Shown: positions 42,188 through 51,125, counted from the first letter of the stretch. The stretch is 64,000 nt of DNA from Claveliimonas monacensis (GCF_014982975.1 NZ_JADCKL010000006.1:1-64000); one strand, 5' to 3'. Made by a program: numbers and translations. Notes: a model not told the origin generated them from the sequence alone.

Positions 42188-44659
42188 CTAAGCTGTCTTT
42201 CCTTTATTTTTCTCATGCCACTGGAACAGCCGCTTCCCGAATTTTCCGATGGCCTCCACAAGAAAGCTCAGGTAGCGGAACACGGGCTCCGCCGCTATGG
42301 AAAAGACGATGAAGAGCATGATGCACTTAGTGGACATGGCTGTGATGGCAAACAAATCTCCCAGGTAGATGCTGGAGAACACAAGCGCAATGCCGCAGCC
42401 CACCAGAACAGCGATCCGGATGGGGTTCATAGGCTGGCTGATCTTCCACAGCACCATAAATCCCACAATGGCAAGCAGGATGGTAGCCGCCGTGGCAATG
42501 TCCTTCTGTCCCACCTCAAAGGTCTGTCCGAAGATCACCAATGCTCCCACGATCAGCACATCTGTCAGTCCGCCGGGCAGGGCCTTCAGAAATACATTGG
42601 GCAGGAAATGTCCCTGTATCCGGTTCTTATTGGGCTCCAGCGCCAGGAAGAAGGCCGGCACACCGATGGTGAACATACTGATCAGCGAGATCTGGGAGGG
42701 CTCCAGCGGGTAAGTGATCATAAACACCGCCGAGAACACGGACAGAAGGAGAGAAAATATATTTTTCACAAGGAACAGGCTGGCTGACCGCTGAATGTTG
42801 TTGACCACCCTGCGCCCTTCCAGCACCACCGAGGGCATGCAGGAGAAATCTGACTCCAGCAGCACGACCTGGGCTGCCTGGGAGGCGGCCTCGCTTCCCG
42901 ACGCCATGGCGATGCTGCAGTCCGCATCCTTCAGGGCCAGAATGTCGTTGACACCGTCCCCTGTCATGGCTACCGTGTTGCCCTGGCTTTTCAGCACATT
43001 CACAAACTGCCGCTTCTGATTGGGCGTCACCCGCCCGAAGACCGTGTACTTTTTCATGGCTGCCGCCACATCCTGGTCCGTCTTCAGCGTGCCGGCGTCC
43101 ACATAGTTCTCTGCCCCCGCTATGCCGGCCTGGGAAGCCACTTCCGACACAGTGACCGGGTTGTCCCCGGAGATCACCTTGATGTCCACGCCCTGCTCTG
43201 CGAAGTAGGCAAAAGTCTCCGGCGCATTCTGCCGGATGGGGTTGGACAGCATCACGTAGCCCAGCGGCGTAACCTTCTCTGTGAGGGGTTTGCCGTCGAT
43301 CTCCCCCGCATATTTTCCAAAGACGAGAACTCGGTATCCCTTCCTGGTAAACTGCTCGATCTCCGCCTCGTAGAGCACGTAGTCATCCCGCAGCACCATC
43401 TCAGGCGCACCCAGCACATAGGCCCCGTCTTTGTAGGTGACGCTGCTGTATTTTACCGCCGACGAAAAAGAGGTGAGGCTCACCGGCTTTTTCCCGGTGT
43501 TCTCCTGGAAATACTCTTTCAGGGCAGCCATTGTGATATTGTCCTCGCTCATGGCCGCCGCAAAGTCTCCCAGCATTTTCTCAAGAGGGGGATACTCCTC
43601 CTCTTTCTCCCGGTAATCCAAGGTGGGCTCCACCCGGTTCACTGTCATGGTATTTTCCGTGATCGTTCCCGTCTTATCCACACAGAGCACATTGACCCTG
43701 GCCAGCGTCTCGATGCTCTTCATATCGTGGAGCAGCACCTTCTGGCTGGCAAGCCGCATGGCGCTCACTGCCAGAGCAACACTGGCAAGCAGGTACAGCC
43801 CCTCAGGGATCATGCCGATGACTGCTGCCACCATGGAGGTGACGCTCTGGGCAAATCCTTCATGGTTGAAAAAGAAGCTCTGGGAAAACAGGATCAGTCC
43901 GATGGGAATGATGATGATACCCACCCATTTGACCAGCTTGTCCAAAGACCGGATCATCTCCGACTGTTCCTGGTCGTCCATGGCCTTGGCCTCTATGGTC
44001 AGCCGGGAGATGTAGGAATCCTCCCCCACCTTGTCCAGCCGGGCCCGGCATTCCCCGGACACCACGAAACTGCCGGACATGAGCTTGTCCCCCCTTCGCT
44101 TGGTGATCTCATCAGACTCTCCTGTCAGCAGGGACTCATTGACCTGCACCTCCCCGGAAGAGACGACAGCATCCGCACAGATCTGGTTTCCTGCGCCGAA
44201 AATGACAATGTCATCCAGCACCAGCTCCTCCGAATTGACCTTTTTTATTTTGCCGTCCCGCACCACCCTGGCGTGAGGCGCATTCAGCATGCTCATCTTT
44301 TCCAGGACATTCTTGGAACGCACTTCCTGCACGATACCGATAAGGGTGTTGATGATGACTACCGGCAGAAAGGTCAGATTCCGAAAGGATCCCACCAGGC
44401 AGAGCAGGATGCCCAGCACGATAAAAATCAGGTTGAAGTAGGTAAACACATTCTCGTGTATGATCTCTTTTGTCGTCTTTGCCGGAGGATCTACCGAGAT
44501 ATTGGTCCACCCGTGCATCCGGTGCTCCTGTACCTGCTGAGAGGTAAGCCCCTCCTGCGGATCCGGATCATAGCGGGTCGTCTGTATGCGTCGGCTCCTC
44601 CGCTCACTCTGCTCCTGTACCTTTGCTTTTGTTTTTCTTTTTTTTCTCGTCATGTACAT
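42188..44659 (-). CDS. Cation-translocating P-type ATPase (CtpE-like)
   Basis: 823 residues, start behind AAAGGAGACGTAA. A basic cytoplasmic N-terminus without CxxC metal-binding domains, then an actuator motif 'LLTGESDEI', helix-4 'GMIPEGLYLL', phosphorylation site 'CVDKTGTITEN' and hinge 'MTGDGVNDILALKDADCSIAMASG'. The PEGL motif in helix 4 and lack of CPC rule out a soft-metal pump and fit CtpE-like or other P-type pumps for Ca, Mg or K. Ten helices, the last four near the C-terminus. Substrate unassigned. Confidence 0.9.
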   Translation of the reverse strand: MYMTRKKRKTKAKVQEQSERRSRRIQTTRYDPDPQEGLTSQQVQEHRMHGWTNISVDPPAKTTKEIIHENVFTYFNLIFIVLGILLCLVGSFRNLTFLPVVIINTLIGIVQEVRSKNVLEKMSMLNAPHARVVRDGKIKKVNSEELVLDDIVIFGAGNQICADAVVSSGEVQVNESLLTGESDEITKRRGDKLMSGSFVVSGECRARLDKVGEDSYISRLTIEAKAMDDQEQSEMIRSLDKLVKWVGIIIIPIGLILFSQSFFFNHEGFAQSVTSMVAAVIGMIPEGLYLLASVALAVSAMRLASQKVLLHDMKSIETLARVNVLCVDKTGTITENTMTVNRVEPTLDYREKEEEYPPLEKMLGDFAAAMSEDNITMAALKEYFQENTGKKPVSLTSFSSAVKYSSVTYKDGAYVLGAPEMVLRDDYVLYEAEIEQFTRKGYRVLVFGKYAGEIDGKPLTEKVTPLGYVMLSNPIRQNAPETFAYFAEQGVDIKVISGDNPVTVSEVASQAGIAGAENYVDAGTLKTDQDVAAAMKKYTVFGRVTPNQKRQFVNVLKSQGNTVAMTGDGVNDILALKDADCSIAMASGSEAASQAAQVVLLESDFSCMPSVVLEGRRVVNNIQRSASLFLVKNIFSLLLSVFSAVFMITYPLEPSQISLISMFTIGVPAFFLALEPNKNRIQGHFLPNVFLKALPGGLTDVLIVGALVIFGQTFEVGQKDIATAATILLAIVGFMVLWKISQPMNPIRIAVLVGCGIALVFSSIYLGDLFAITAMSTKCIMLFIVFSIAAEPVFRYLSFLVEAIGKFGKRLFQWHEKNKGKTA

Positions 44660-44699
44660 TTACGTCTCCTTTATATCCCCCTATTATATACCCGTCACC

Positions 44700-44736
44700 T
44701 TAAGATTTCTATAAAGGTTCTCTAAAAAAATCTTAA
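44700..44736. promoter_or_regulatory. Inverted repeat upstream of the P-type ATPase
   Basis: TTAAGATTT (44700-44708) and AAATCTTAA (44728-44736), a perfect 9-bp inverted repeat 19 bp apart, upstream of a TATAAT box (minus strand, near 44685). Position suggests an operator for the ATPase promoter, but it partly overlaps the ZIP-side terminator. Confidence 0.35.
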
Positions 44737-44780
44737 AAACGCAGGGCGGGGCTCCGTCTCCAGATGCCCCGCCCCGCGTT
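44735..44780. terminator. Terminator after ZIP transporter gene
   Basis: Strong GC-rich hairpin (GCAGGGCGGGGC / GCCCCGCCCCGC) followed on the minus strand by TTTTT. Confidence 0.8.
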
Positions 44781-44798
44781 CTGTTTTCTTTCTGCAGA

Positions 44799-45584
44799 TC
44801 AGCCCAGAGCCACGTCCAGGATCATCATAAGGATAAATCCCGCCGCAAACCCCAGTGTTCCGATATTGCTGTGCTCTCCTTCGTTGGCCTCCGGAATGAG
44901 CTCTTCCACCACCACATACAGCATGGCCCCCGCCGCAAAGGACAAAAGGAAGGGCAGCACCGGGGTGAGAAGCCCCGACAGAAGGATGGTGACAAGAGCG
45001 GCAGCCGGCTCCACGATACCGGACAGCGTGCCGTACAGGAACGCCCTGCCTCTGCTGACTCCGCCCTCGCTCTTCAGCGGCAGGGAGATAATGGCTCCCT
45101 CCGGAAAATTCTGGATGGCGATCCCGATGGAGAGGGCAAAGGCTCCCATGAGAGAGATCTGGGCATTGTCCGCCAGAAGACCGGCAAACACCACACCCAC
45201 AGCCATTCCCTCCGGGATATTGTGGAGGGTCACTGCCATCACCAGCATGGTAGAGCGCTGCCAGCTGCTCTTAGGCCCCTCCGGCTCTTTGTGGTCCATG
45301 TGCTGGTGAGGCACCCTCTTATCCAGAAGGAGCAAAAAAAGCATCCCCACAGCCACCCCTGCCGCCGCAGGGGCAAATGCCAGCTTCCCCATGTCTGCGG
45401 ACATATCCATGGCCGGGATGAGGAGGGACCACACCGAGGCGGCCACCATAACGCCGGAGGCAAACCCCAGGAGCCCTTTCTGGATGTGGGGCGGCATCTT
45501 CTCTCCCCGCAGCAGAAAGACGCAGGCAGCCCCAAGTGTGGTGCCAAAAAACGGTATCAGGATACCGATCAATATATTACTCAT
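44799..45584 (-). CDS. ZIP-family metal transporter
   Basis: 261 residues from the ATG behind AAGGAGAAGAAT (a longer upstream frame lacks one). Eight hydrophobic helices. Metal-site signatures 'HNIPEGMAVGVVFAG' on helix 4 and 'GIAIQNFPEGAIISL' on helix 5 are those of bacterial ZupT/GufA-type ZIPs, which import Zn(II) and related divalent metals. Lies 20 nt after a CobW-type GTPase gene, in a run of three metal-related genes. Confidence 0.9.
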   Translation of the reverse strand: MSNILIGILIPFFGTTLGAACVFLLRGEKMPPHIQKGLLGFASGVMVAASVWSLLIPAMDMSADMGKLAFAPAAAGVAVGMLFLLLLDKRVPHQHMDHKEPEGPKSSWQRSTMLVMAVTLHNIPEGMAVGVVFAGLLADNAQISLMGAFALSIGIAIQNFPEGAIISLPLKSEGGVSRGRAFLYGTLSGIVEPAAALVTILLSGLLTPVLPFLLSFAAGAMLYVVVEELIPEANEGEHSNIGTLGFAAGFILMMILDVALG

Positions 45585-45603
45585 ATTCTTCTCCTTACAT
45601 TGT

Positions 45604-46563
45604 CTAGTTGAAATAGACCATCTCGTCCTGGGGCGCCTGAGCCTCCTCCACATACTCCGCCTTGATCACCGGGCCTTTTCTTCCGTAGGCGCGGGTGTAT
45701 TCATAGCCTACGGTCCCACGGACTTTTACCCACTGGCCGGGCGTAAGTTTGGGCGCGTAGGGGCTGCGGCATATATATCCCAGGAATGTGGTGTCATCCG
45801 CGCAGCACGTCATGGCCATCCTGCCCGCCACGAATTCCTTTGCCGCAAATCCTCTCGGTTTGAGCACTTTCGCTTTGTACTCCACTGTTTTCTTTAAATA
45901 TCTCTCCGGGTGGTCCATCATATCCACATACCAGATCCCGTAGTCCATATCGTCGATCTGCACCACGGGGGCATCCAGATCGTAGGGCATGGCGTCTTCA
46001 AAGATATTGTCGATCTCCCCGTCCTCACCCTCGAAGATGATCTGGGCGCTCTGGTTGACTACCTTCACATTTCTCCGGTAGGACGCAAGGGGCATGTCCC
46101 TGGTACAGCGGTTGAACATGACAAGCTCCGCATTTCTCACCATCTCCATAAAAAGAGGCTTCATGTTCGCAATGTACGTTCCGAATGTAGAAGCGTCCAC
46201 TGTCACCAGTTTCTGGACCAGTCCCCATCCTGCCGGCACGTCCATATCCTCGATCTTACTCACCGGACACATGCCGTTGCACTCGATGATGACCCTCTCC
46301 GGGCGGTACTTCCTGTCCGCCTCCTGCAGCCACTCCAGCGTCATCTCCTCCGGGTCATCCACGGTAAGGAGGGTGGTGTTTGTCCGCTTCAGCAGTTCCT
46401 CGCCGTACTCCTCCTCACCCTCCTCGCAGAGGATCAGCAGGGTGTTCCCGTCGATCTCAAAATACTCCTGCCCCAGCGTATACCGGAGAAAGCTGGTCTT
46501 TCCGCTCTCCAGGAAACCTGCCATAAGGTACACCACTACTCTGGCATTGTCTACCATCTGCAT
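45604..46563 (-). CDS. CobW-related GTPase with C-terminal TIGR03943-like domain
   Basis: About 319 residues, start taken as the ATG behind AGGTGA; a GTG four codons earlier is possible. P-loop 'GFLESGKTSFLRY' near the N-terminus and 'RVIIECNGMCPVSKIE' are CobW/CooC-like, but the CxCC metal motif is absent. The C-terminal part ('KAKVLKPRGFAAKEFVAGRMAMTCCADDTTFLGYICRS') looks like the TIGR03943/YcgQ-type domain often encoded next to permeases and CobW proteins. Sits between a His-rich CobW GTPase and a ZIP transporter, so probably involved in metal trafficking. Confidence 0.7.
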   Translation of the reverse strand: MQMVDNARVVVYLMAGFLESGKTSFLRYTLGQEYFEIDGNTLLILCEEGEEEYGEELLKRTNTTLLTVDDPEEMTLEWLQEADRKYRPERVIIECNGMCPVSKIEDMDVPAGWGLVQKLVTVDASTFGTYIANMKPLFMEMVRNAELVMFNRCTRDMPLASYRRNVKVVNQSAQIIFEGEDGEIDNIFEDAMPYDLDAPVVQIDDMDYGIWYVDMMDHPERYLKKTVEYKAKVLKPRGFAAKEFVAGRMAMTCCADDTTFLGYICRSPYAPKLTPGQWVKVRGTVGYEYTRAYGRKGPVIKAEYVEEAQAPQDEMVYFN

Positions 46564-46584
46564 ATGTTCTGTCACCTGCCCTTT

Positions 46585-47616
46585 CTATTCTGCCGCACCT
46601 GCAAACAGATCTTTCAGCGCCTCTTCTTTCAGCTTGGAGCCGATCACGCAGATGCGTCCTGTGTAATCCGGCTGTCCTTCCCGAAGTTCCACCTCGCCGG
46701 GCACCATGTCAAAGTAGATCCAGGTTCCCTTGTCGCCTTCCACCATTCCCTTGGCACGGAGTACCATGCCGTAGGTGTCCGCATCTCCAAGAGCATCAAG
46801 GCGCACCTTCAGATCCTGGGCATTGTATTTTTTCACAGTCTCCATACCCCAGCTGCCGAACACTTCATCCGCATGGTGGTGATGATGATGACCATGGTCA
46901 TGGTGGTGGCCATGCTCGTGTTCGTGATCATGGTGGTGATGGTGCTCCTCGCCTGGCGCATGGTGGCCGCCGCACACCTCACACCTGGTCTCCTCCATAA
47001 GCTCCTCCTCCAGAGACGGGGCGTGCTGCTCCATGATCTCCAGGAGCTTGGCGCCGTCGATCTGGTCTTCCGGCGTCGTGATGATGGGCGCCTCCGCGTT
47101 GAGAGCCCGGATCTGTTCCACAGCCTGCTCCACCTTGGCATCGTCCGCAATGTCTGTACGGCTCAGGATGATAGCTCCAGCCGACTCCACCTGGTTTCTA
47201 TAGAACTCGCCAAAGTTCTTCAGGTACATTTTGCATTTCTTTACATCCACCACTGTGGTGGCGCTGTTCAGCACCACATCCGCATCTGTCTTCACGCCCT
47301 CAACCGCTTTCTTGACGTCGGAGAGCTTTCCGACTCCGGATGGCTCAATGAGGATCCTGTCCGGATGGTAGGTGTCAATGACCTCTTTCAAAGAAGCGCC
47401 AAAGTCCCCCACAAGGGAGCAGCAGATACATCCGGAATTCATTTCCCGGATCTCTACTCCGGCCTCCTTGAGGAAGCCTCCGTCGATGCCGATCTCACCG
47501 AACTCGTTCTCAATGAGCACGACCTGCTCTCCCTTAAAAGCCTCTTTCAACAGCTTCTGGATGAGCGTCGTCTTGCCGGCTCCCAGAAAGCCTGAGATAA
47601 TATCTATCTTTGTCAT
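46585..47616 (-). CDS. CobW/ZNG1-like metallochaperone GTPase with His-rich insert
   Basis: 343 residues from the ATG behind GGAGTGGATAAA. GTPase motifs: P-loop 'SGFLGAGKTTLI' (about 9-18), 'ENEFGEIGIDGGFL', the metal site CxCC in 'GCICCS', 'PSGVG', and 'SRTD'. A His-rich stretch near residues 210-235 alternates His with Asp, Glu and Gly, next to a CEVCGG motif, and should bind Zn or Ni. CobW-family GTPases deliver metal to target enzymes and are often induced by zinc shortage. First gene of the CobW-CobW-ZIP operon. Confidence 0.9.
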   Translation of the reverse strand: MTKIDIISGFLGAGKTTLIQKLLKEAFKGEQVVLIENEFGEIGIDGGFLKEAGVEIREMNSGCICCSLVGDFGASLKEVIDTYHPDRILIEPSGVGKLSDVKKAVEGVKTDADVVLNSATTVVDVKKCKMYLKNFGEFYRNQVESAGAIILSRTDIADDAKVEQAVEQIRALNAEAPIITTPEDQIDGAKLLEIMEQHAPSLEEELMEETRCEVCGGHHAPGEEHHHHHDHEHEHGHHHDHGHHHHHHADEVFGSWGMETVKKYNAQDLKVRLDALGDADTYGMVLRAKGMVEGDKGTWIYFDMVPGEVELREGQPDYTGRICVIGSKLKEEALKDLFAGAAE

Positions 47617-47740
47617 TTTATCCACTCCTGTTCTGTTTATATTTAGTCTTCAGGACATCTGTTGCAGTGTCCAGAACCTATTTTGTCACAGCTTGGAACA
47701 AATTTCAAGGAGGCATCCGCAAGATTCTTTCATCAATGCC

Positions 47741-47796
47741 TTGCAGAAACTGTCTGTACATTTTATAATAGCCTTGTAATGGTATCAGACATTACA
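47741..47796 (+). promoter_or_regulatory. Rubredoxin promoter with palindrome
   Basis: TTGCAG (47741-47746), 17-bp spacer, TATAAT (47764-47769). Just downstream lies TGTAATG…CATTACA (47775-47781 and 47790-47796), a perfect 7-bp inverted repeat with an 8-bp spacer, placed where a repressor would block initiation. Confidence 0.65.
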
Positions 47797-47822
47797 ATGA
47801 ATGCTAACAGGAGGAAAAAACT

Positions 47823-47984
47823 ATGCAGAAATATGTATGTGAACCTTGCGGTTATGTTTACGATCCGGAAATCGGCGATCCTGACAGCGGCATCGCACCG
47901 GGCACAGCATTTGAAGATCTCCCGGAAGACTGGGTATGCCCCATCTGCGGAGTAGGCAAAGATATGTTTGTTGTGGAAGGCTAA
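47823..47984 (+). CDS. Rubredoxin
   Basis: 53 residues, AGGAGG upstream. Translated directly from the sequence: [18 protein letters not shown]… with CxxC at residues 6-9 and CPIC at 39-42, the Fe-binding Cys pairs, and the usual '[12 protein letters not shown]'. A small iron-sulfur electron carrier, in anaerobes often supplying electrons to oxygen- and peroxide-reducing enzymes. Monocistronic with its own promoter. Confidence 0.97.
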   Translation: MQKYVCEPCGYVYDPEIGDPDSGIAPGTAFEDLPEDWVCPICGVGKDMFVVEG

Positions 47985-48187
47985 TTCCCTCACACCGTCT
48001 TGTCTGAAATATGATCGAGATATTTCCAAGCAGGAGCTCTGCCGCGCAGGGCTCCTGCTTATGCATATTTCTCTTTATTCTTTTATTTTCATACACATTT
48101 TATTTGACATTCTGCCTGGAACTTGGTACTATTTTCAAGATAACCTGATAATCGTTTTCATTTTGTATAAAGAAAGAAGATCTGAAC

Positions 48188-49036
48188 ATGGAACTACTGG
48201 AACATATTTTCTTACACACAGTGGAGGACAGCCTGCGCATGCTCCCCTTCCTGTTTGCGGCCTTCCTTCTCCTGGAAGGGCTGGAGCACTACTCCAGCGC
48301 GTGGATCCGCCGGACTCTGACAAAAATTGAAAAAGCCGGCCCTGTTGTGGGGGCTGTCTTTGGCTGTATCCCCCAGTGCGGGTTTTCTGTCATGGCCGCC
48401 AACCTGTACTCTGGCGGGGTGATCTCCGTAGGCACACTGCTGGCCGTCTTCCTGGCCACCTCCGACGAGGCTGTGCTGATCCTCGTCGGCCACCCGGGTA
48501 ACGGGACCGCCATCTTCTCCCTCCTGGCTGCGAAGCTCATCATCGCCATCGCGGCCGGATACCTGGCTGACCTGTTCTTTGCCAGGCTGATCTCCACCAA
48601 GAAGGAGATCGAGGATCTCTGCCACCACTGCGGCTGCCACAACCATCACGGGATCCTGCGCCCGGCGCTGAACCACACGGTCCGGCTGTTTGCCTACATT
48701 TTCCTCTGCACCCTTATCCTGAACGGTGTCATCGAAGCTGTGGGACTTGATTCTGTGTCCACCTTCCTTTTAAATGGAAGCATCCTGCAGCCTTTCCTGG
48801 CAGCTCTCCTGGGATTTATTCCCAACTGCGCAGCCTCCGTGCTACTGACAGAGCTCTACCTTGGCGGCGCGCTCTCCTTTGCCTCTGTCATTGCCGGCCT
48901 GTGCACCAATGCGGGTGTGGGGCTCATTGTCCTTTTCAAAGTCAACCCGGACAAAAAGGAATGTGTCAAATTCACCGGCCTTCTGTACGCCTGCGCAGTC
49001 ATCGCCGGCGTGCTGCTGCATCTGGCCGGGTTTTAA
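48188..49036 (+). CDS. Putative ArsP_2-type heavy-metal permease
   Basis: 282 residues with about 8-10 hydrophobic helices in two similar halves: 'GCIPQCGFSVMAANLYSGGVISVGTLLAVFLATSDEA' and 'GFIPNCAASVLLTELYLGGALSFASVIAGLCTNAG'. This duplicated 'G.IP.C' pattern matches the putative 10TM heavy-metal exporter family (ArsP_2, PF11449). The central loop 'CHHCGCHNHHG' is Cys/His-rich and could bind metal. No arsenic regulator is present, so the substrate is open; manganese and zinc are candidates given the neighbours. Confidence 0.75.
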   Translation: MELLEHIFLHTVEDSLRMLPFLFAAFLLLEGLEHYSSAWIRRTLTKIEKAGPVVGAVFGCIPQCGFSVMAANLYSGGVISVGTLLAVFLATSDEAVLILVGHPGNGTAIFSLLAAKLIIAIAAGYLADLFFARLISTKKEIEDLCHHCGCHNHHGILRPALNHTVRLFAYIFLCTLILNGVIEAVGLDSVSTFLLNGSILQPFLAALLGFIPNCAASVLLTELYLGGALSFASVIAGLCTNAGVGLIVLFKVNPDKKECVKFTGLLYACAVIAGVLLHLAGF

Positions 49037-49066
49037 TGCAAAAAACCGGCGCATAGATTTGTATAC

Positions 49067-49104
49067 AAAAAAGCGATGCCGAACAGATCCGCATCGCTTT
49101 TTTT
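49067..49104. terminator. Bidirectional terminator
   Basis: Hairpin AAAAAAGCGATGC / GCATCGCTTTTTTT between convergent genes. Confidence 0.85.
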
Positions 49105-49118
49105 ACAGCTTTTTTGTC

Positions 49119-49559
49119 TTATCTTTCCTGGTCGTATTTCACAAAAGCGTCCACTTTTGGCTGAGAAGAGCAGCCCGGAACGAACTCGTTTCCAAGGAAG
49201 GCGTCCACCATAAGCTCTCGCACCTTGTTTCCTGTCGTGAACGCGCCCATGCAGGCGATATTGGCATCGTTGCTGAGTCTTGCCCTCTGAGCGGAATATA
49301 CGTCTGACACAAGGGCCGCGTAGGCTCCTTTTACTTTGTTGGCCGCGATAGACACCCCGATACCTGTACCGCAGATCAGGATCCCTCTGTCGTACTCCTT
49401 GGAAGCCACAGCCTCGCCGACTTTGATGGCAACATTGGCGTAGATGGGGTCATCGCTTCCAAAGTCCGTCACTTCCCCGTACCCCTTTGCCTCAATGTAC
49501 TTGATGATCTCTTCCTTGGCTTCCTGGGCGTTGGGATCACATCCAATTGCAATTTTCAT
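49119..49559 (-). CDS. RpiB/LacAB-family sugar-phosphate isomerase, atypical
   Basis: 146 residues from the ATG behind AGGAGGAAGAA. RpiB fold: 'MKIAIGCDPNAQEAK' and catalytic Cys63 in 'ICGTGIGVSIAANKVKG'. The ring-opening His of RpiB (RQHND) is Ser96 here (RLSND), and the usual start 'DH' is 'DP', so a different sugar phosphate than ribose-5-phosphate is likely (compare erythrulose- or tagatose-type RpiB relatives). Paired with a canonical RpiB 90 nt upstream. Confidence 0.85.
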   Translation of the reverse strand: MKIAIGCDPNAQEAKEEIIKYIEAKGYGEVTDFGSDDPIYANVAIKVGEAVASKEYDRGILICGTGIGVSIAANKVKGAYAALVSDVYSAQRARLSNDANIACMGAFTTGNKVRELMVDAFLGNEFVPGCSSQPKVDAFVKYDQER

Positions 49560-49648
49560 TTCTTCTTCCTCCTTATCCCTGTTTTGTTTCATTTTTCTTT
49601 ATTTTATCATTTCGATATTCTTTTGTCCACTTTCGTTTTCTTACGTTT

Positions 49649-50095
49649 CTATCTTTCTTTATTTTCGATATCCATGATCATATCGACCCGTCTCTGATGT
49701 CTGCCTCCCTCAAATTCTGCGTTCAGCCACTCCTCAATAATCATTTTTGCCAGCTCAATCCCCACTACCCTGGCTCCCAGCGCAAGGATGTTGGTATTGT
49801 TGTGCTGTCTGGACAGGCGGGCTGAGTACGGTTCACTGCACACTACGGCCCGGATCCCCTTTACTTTGTTGGCTGCCAGGGAGATGCCCACGCCTGTGCC
49901 GCAGATCAATATGCCAAGATCCACTTCTTTTGACGCAACAGCCTGTCCCACTTTCTCGCCGTAGACCGGATAGTCACAGCTCTCCGTGGAATCTGTCCCG
50001 TAATTGATCACTTCATAGCCAAGGTCCTGCAGGAATTTCATGACTTCCCGTTTCATCTCCACCGCCGAATGGTCATTTCCTATTCCTATTCTCAT
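49649..50095 (-). CDS. rpiB: Ribose-5-phosphate isomerase B
   Basis: 148 residues. 'MRIGIGNDHSAVEMK', Cys65 in 'ICGTGVGISLAANKVKG', His98 in 'SRQHNNTNILALGARVVG' and 'GGRHQRRV' are the active-site set of RpiB. Interconverts ribose-5-P and ribulose-5-P in the pentose phosphate pathway. Starts the two-gene unit with the atypical paralogue downstream. Confidence 0.9.
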   Translation of the reverse strand: MRIGIGNDHSAVEMKREVMKFLQDLGYEVINYGTDSTESCDYPVYGEKVGQAVASKEVDLGILICGTGVGISLAANKVKGIRAVVCSEPYSARLSRQHNNTNILALGARVVGIELAKMIIEEWLNAEFEGGRHQRRVDMIMDIENKER

Positions 50096-50285
50096 ATGTC
50101 TGGTCTCCTTCTCTGCTCAAAATTCGCTTTGGCTATATTATAAGCTCTTCCCCTTTGAAAGGCAATGTCTATTCTCCACATTCATACCTGACCATTTTAT
50201 TTTGCACATTTTCCTGTTTCGTACTATAATGGGAAAGATCCTTTTTGACTACAGCTTACTATTTTACTTATATGGAGGACAAAAT

Positions 50286-51071
50286 ATGATAAAACTGATT
50301 GCCAGCGACCTGGACGGAACTCTGCTGCAGAACGGAGCGCAGGAGCTGGATCCCCTTATATTCGACCAGATCCGGGCATTAAAAGAAATGGGCATCCATT
50401 TTGTGGCCGCCAGCGGGCGCCAATACCCCAATCTGCAGAGACTTTTTGCGCCGGTGCAAGACGAAATCTCCTATATAGCGGAGAACGGTTCGCTCTGCAT
50501 TCACGATGGAAAGACACTGTCCAAAGGCCTGATCCCCCGGGAACTGGGCAACCGGATCATCGATGCCATACACAGCTGCAGCGGATGTGAATGCATCGTC
50601 TCAGGAGAGCAGGTCTGCTACAGTGACTCTGTAAATGAGGTGTTCCGGGATCACATGCTCCATGTGATGAAGAACAACATGCAATTTGTGGACAGCATGG
50701 ACGAGGTCCGGGAGCCCTTTCTGAAAATCGCTGTCTGCAATTTTAACGGCACCAAGGACTGTCTGACCTACTTCCAGAAACTGTTTTCCAGTGAGATCAA
50801 GGTGGTCACCTCAGGTAATATATGGGTGGACTTCATTGCTCCGGACGCAAACAAGGGCACGGCCCTGCAGACCCTGCTGGATCACCTGCACATTCTGCCG
50901 GAAGAATGTATGGCCTTCGGGGACCAGTACAACGACGTGGAGATGCTGCAGCTTGCCGGAACCAGCTACGCCATGTCCGGCGCCGCTCCCGGCATCTCTT
51001 TCTACGCAGACTACACAACCGATTCCGTGTCAGATGTGCTGAGCGAGCTGATCTCTTCCACAGTGATCTAG
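50286..51071 (+). CDS. Cof-type HAD phosphatase
   Basis: 261 residues from ATG 50286, GGAGGACAAAAT upstream. Motifs: 'LIASDLDGTLLQNG', 'AASGRQYPN', and 'AFGDQYNDVEMLQLAGTSYAMSGA' (the motif IV reads GDQYND). C2-cap HAD family like the one at 41284, probably acting on sugar phosphates. Monocistronic, ends at a strong terminator. Confidence 0.9.
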   Translation: MIKLIASDLDGTLLQNGAQELDPLIFDQIRALKEMGIHFVAASGRQYPNLQRLFAPVQDEISYIAENGSLCIHDGKTLSKGLIPRELGNRIIDAIHSCSGCECIVSGEQVCYSDSVNEVFRDHMLHVMKNNMQFVDSMDEVREPFLKIAVCNFNGTKDCLTYFQKLFSSEIKVVTSGNIWVDFIAPDANKGTALQTLLDHLHILPEECMAFGDQYNDVEMLQLAGTSYAMSGAAPGISFYADYTTDSVSDVLSELISSTVI

Positions 51072-51082
51072 GAGAAAAAATG

Positions 51083-51122
51083 AAAATGGCATTGGAGATG
51101 TGTGCTCCAATGCCATTTTTTT
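51083..51122. terminator. Bidirectional terminator
   Basis: Hairpin AATGGCATTGGAG / CTCCAATGCCATT with flanking A and T runs, between the HAD gene and the end of araB. Confidence 0.9.
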
Positions 51123-51125
51123 GTC

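Noticed and set aside
46860-46980. Repeated CAT/GTG-like triplets that look like a microsatellite
   Set aside because: They encode the His-rich metal-binding insert of the CobW GTPase and are explained by coding.
45910-47595. 561-codon plus frame opposite the two CobW-type genes
   Set aside because: Antisense of two well-supported GTPases; valine/methionine-rich stretch is the reverse of the His-rich insert.
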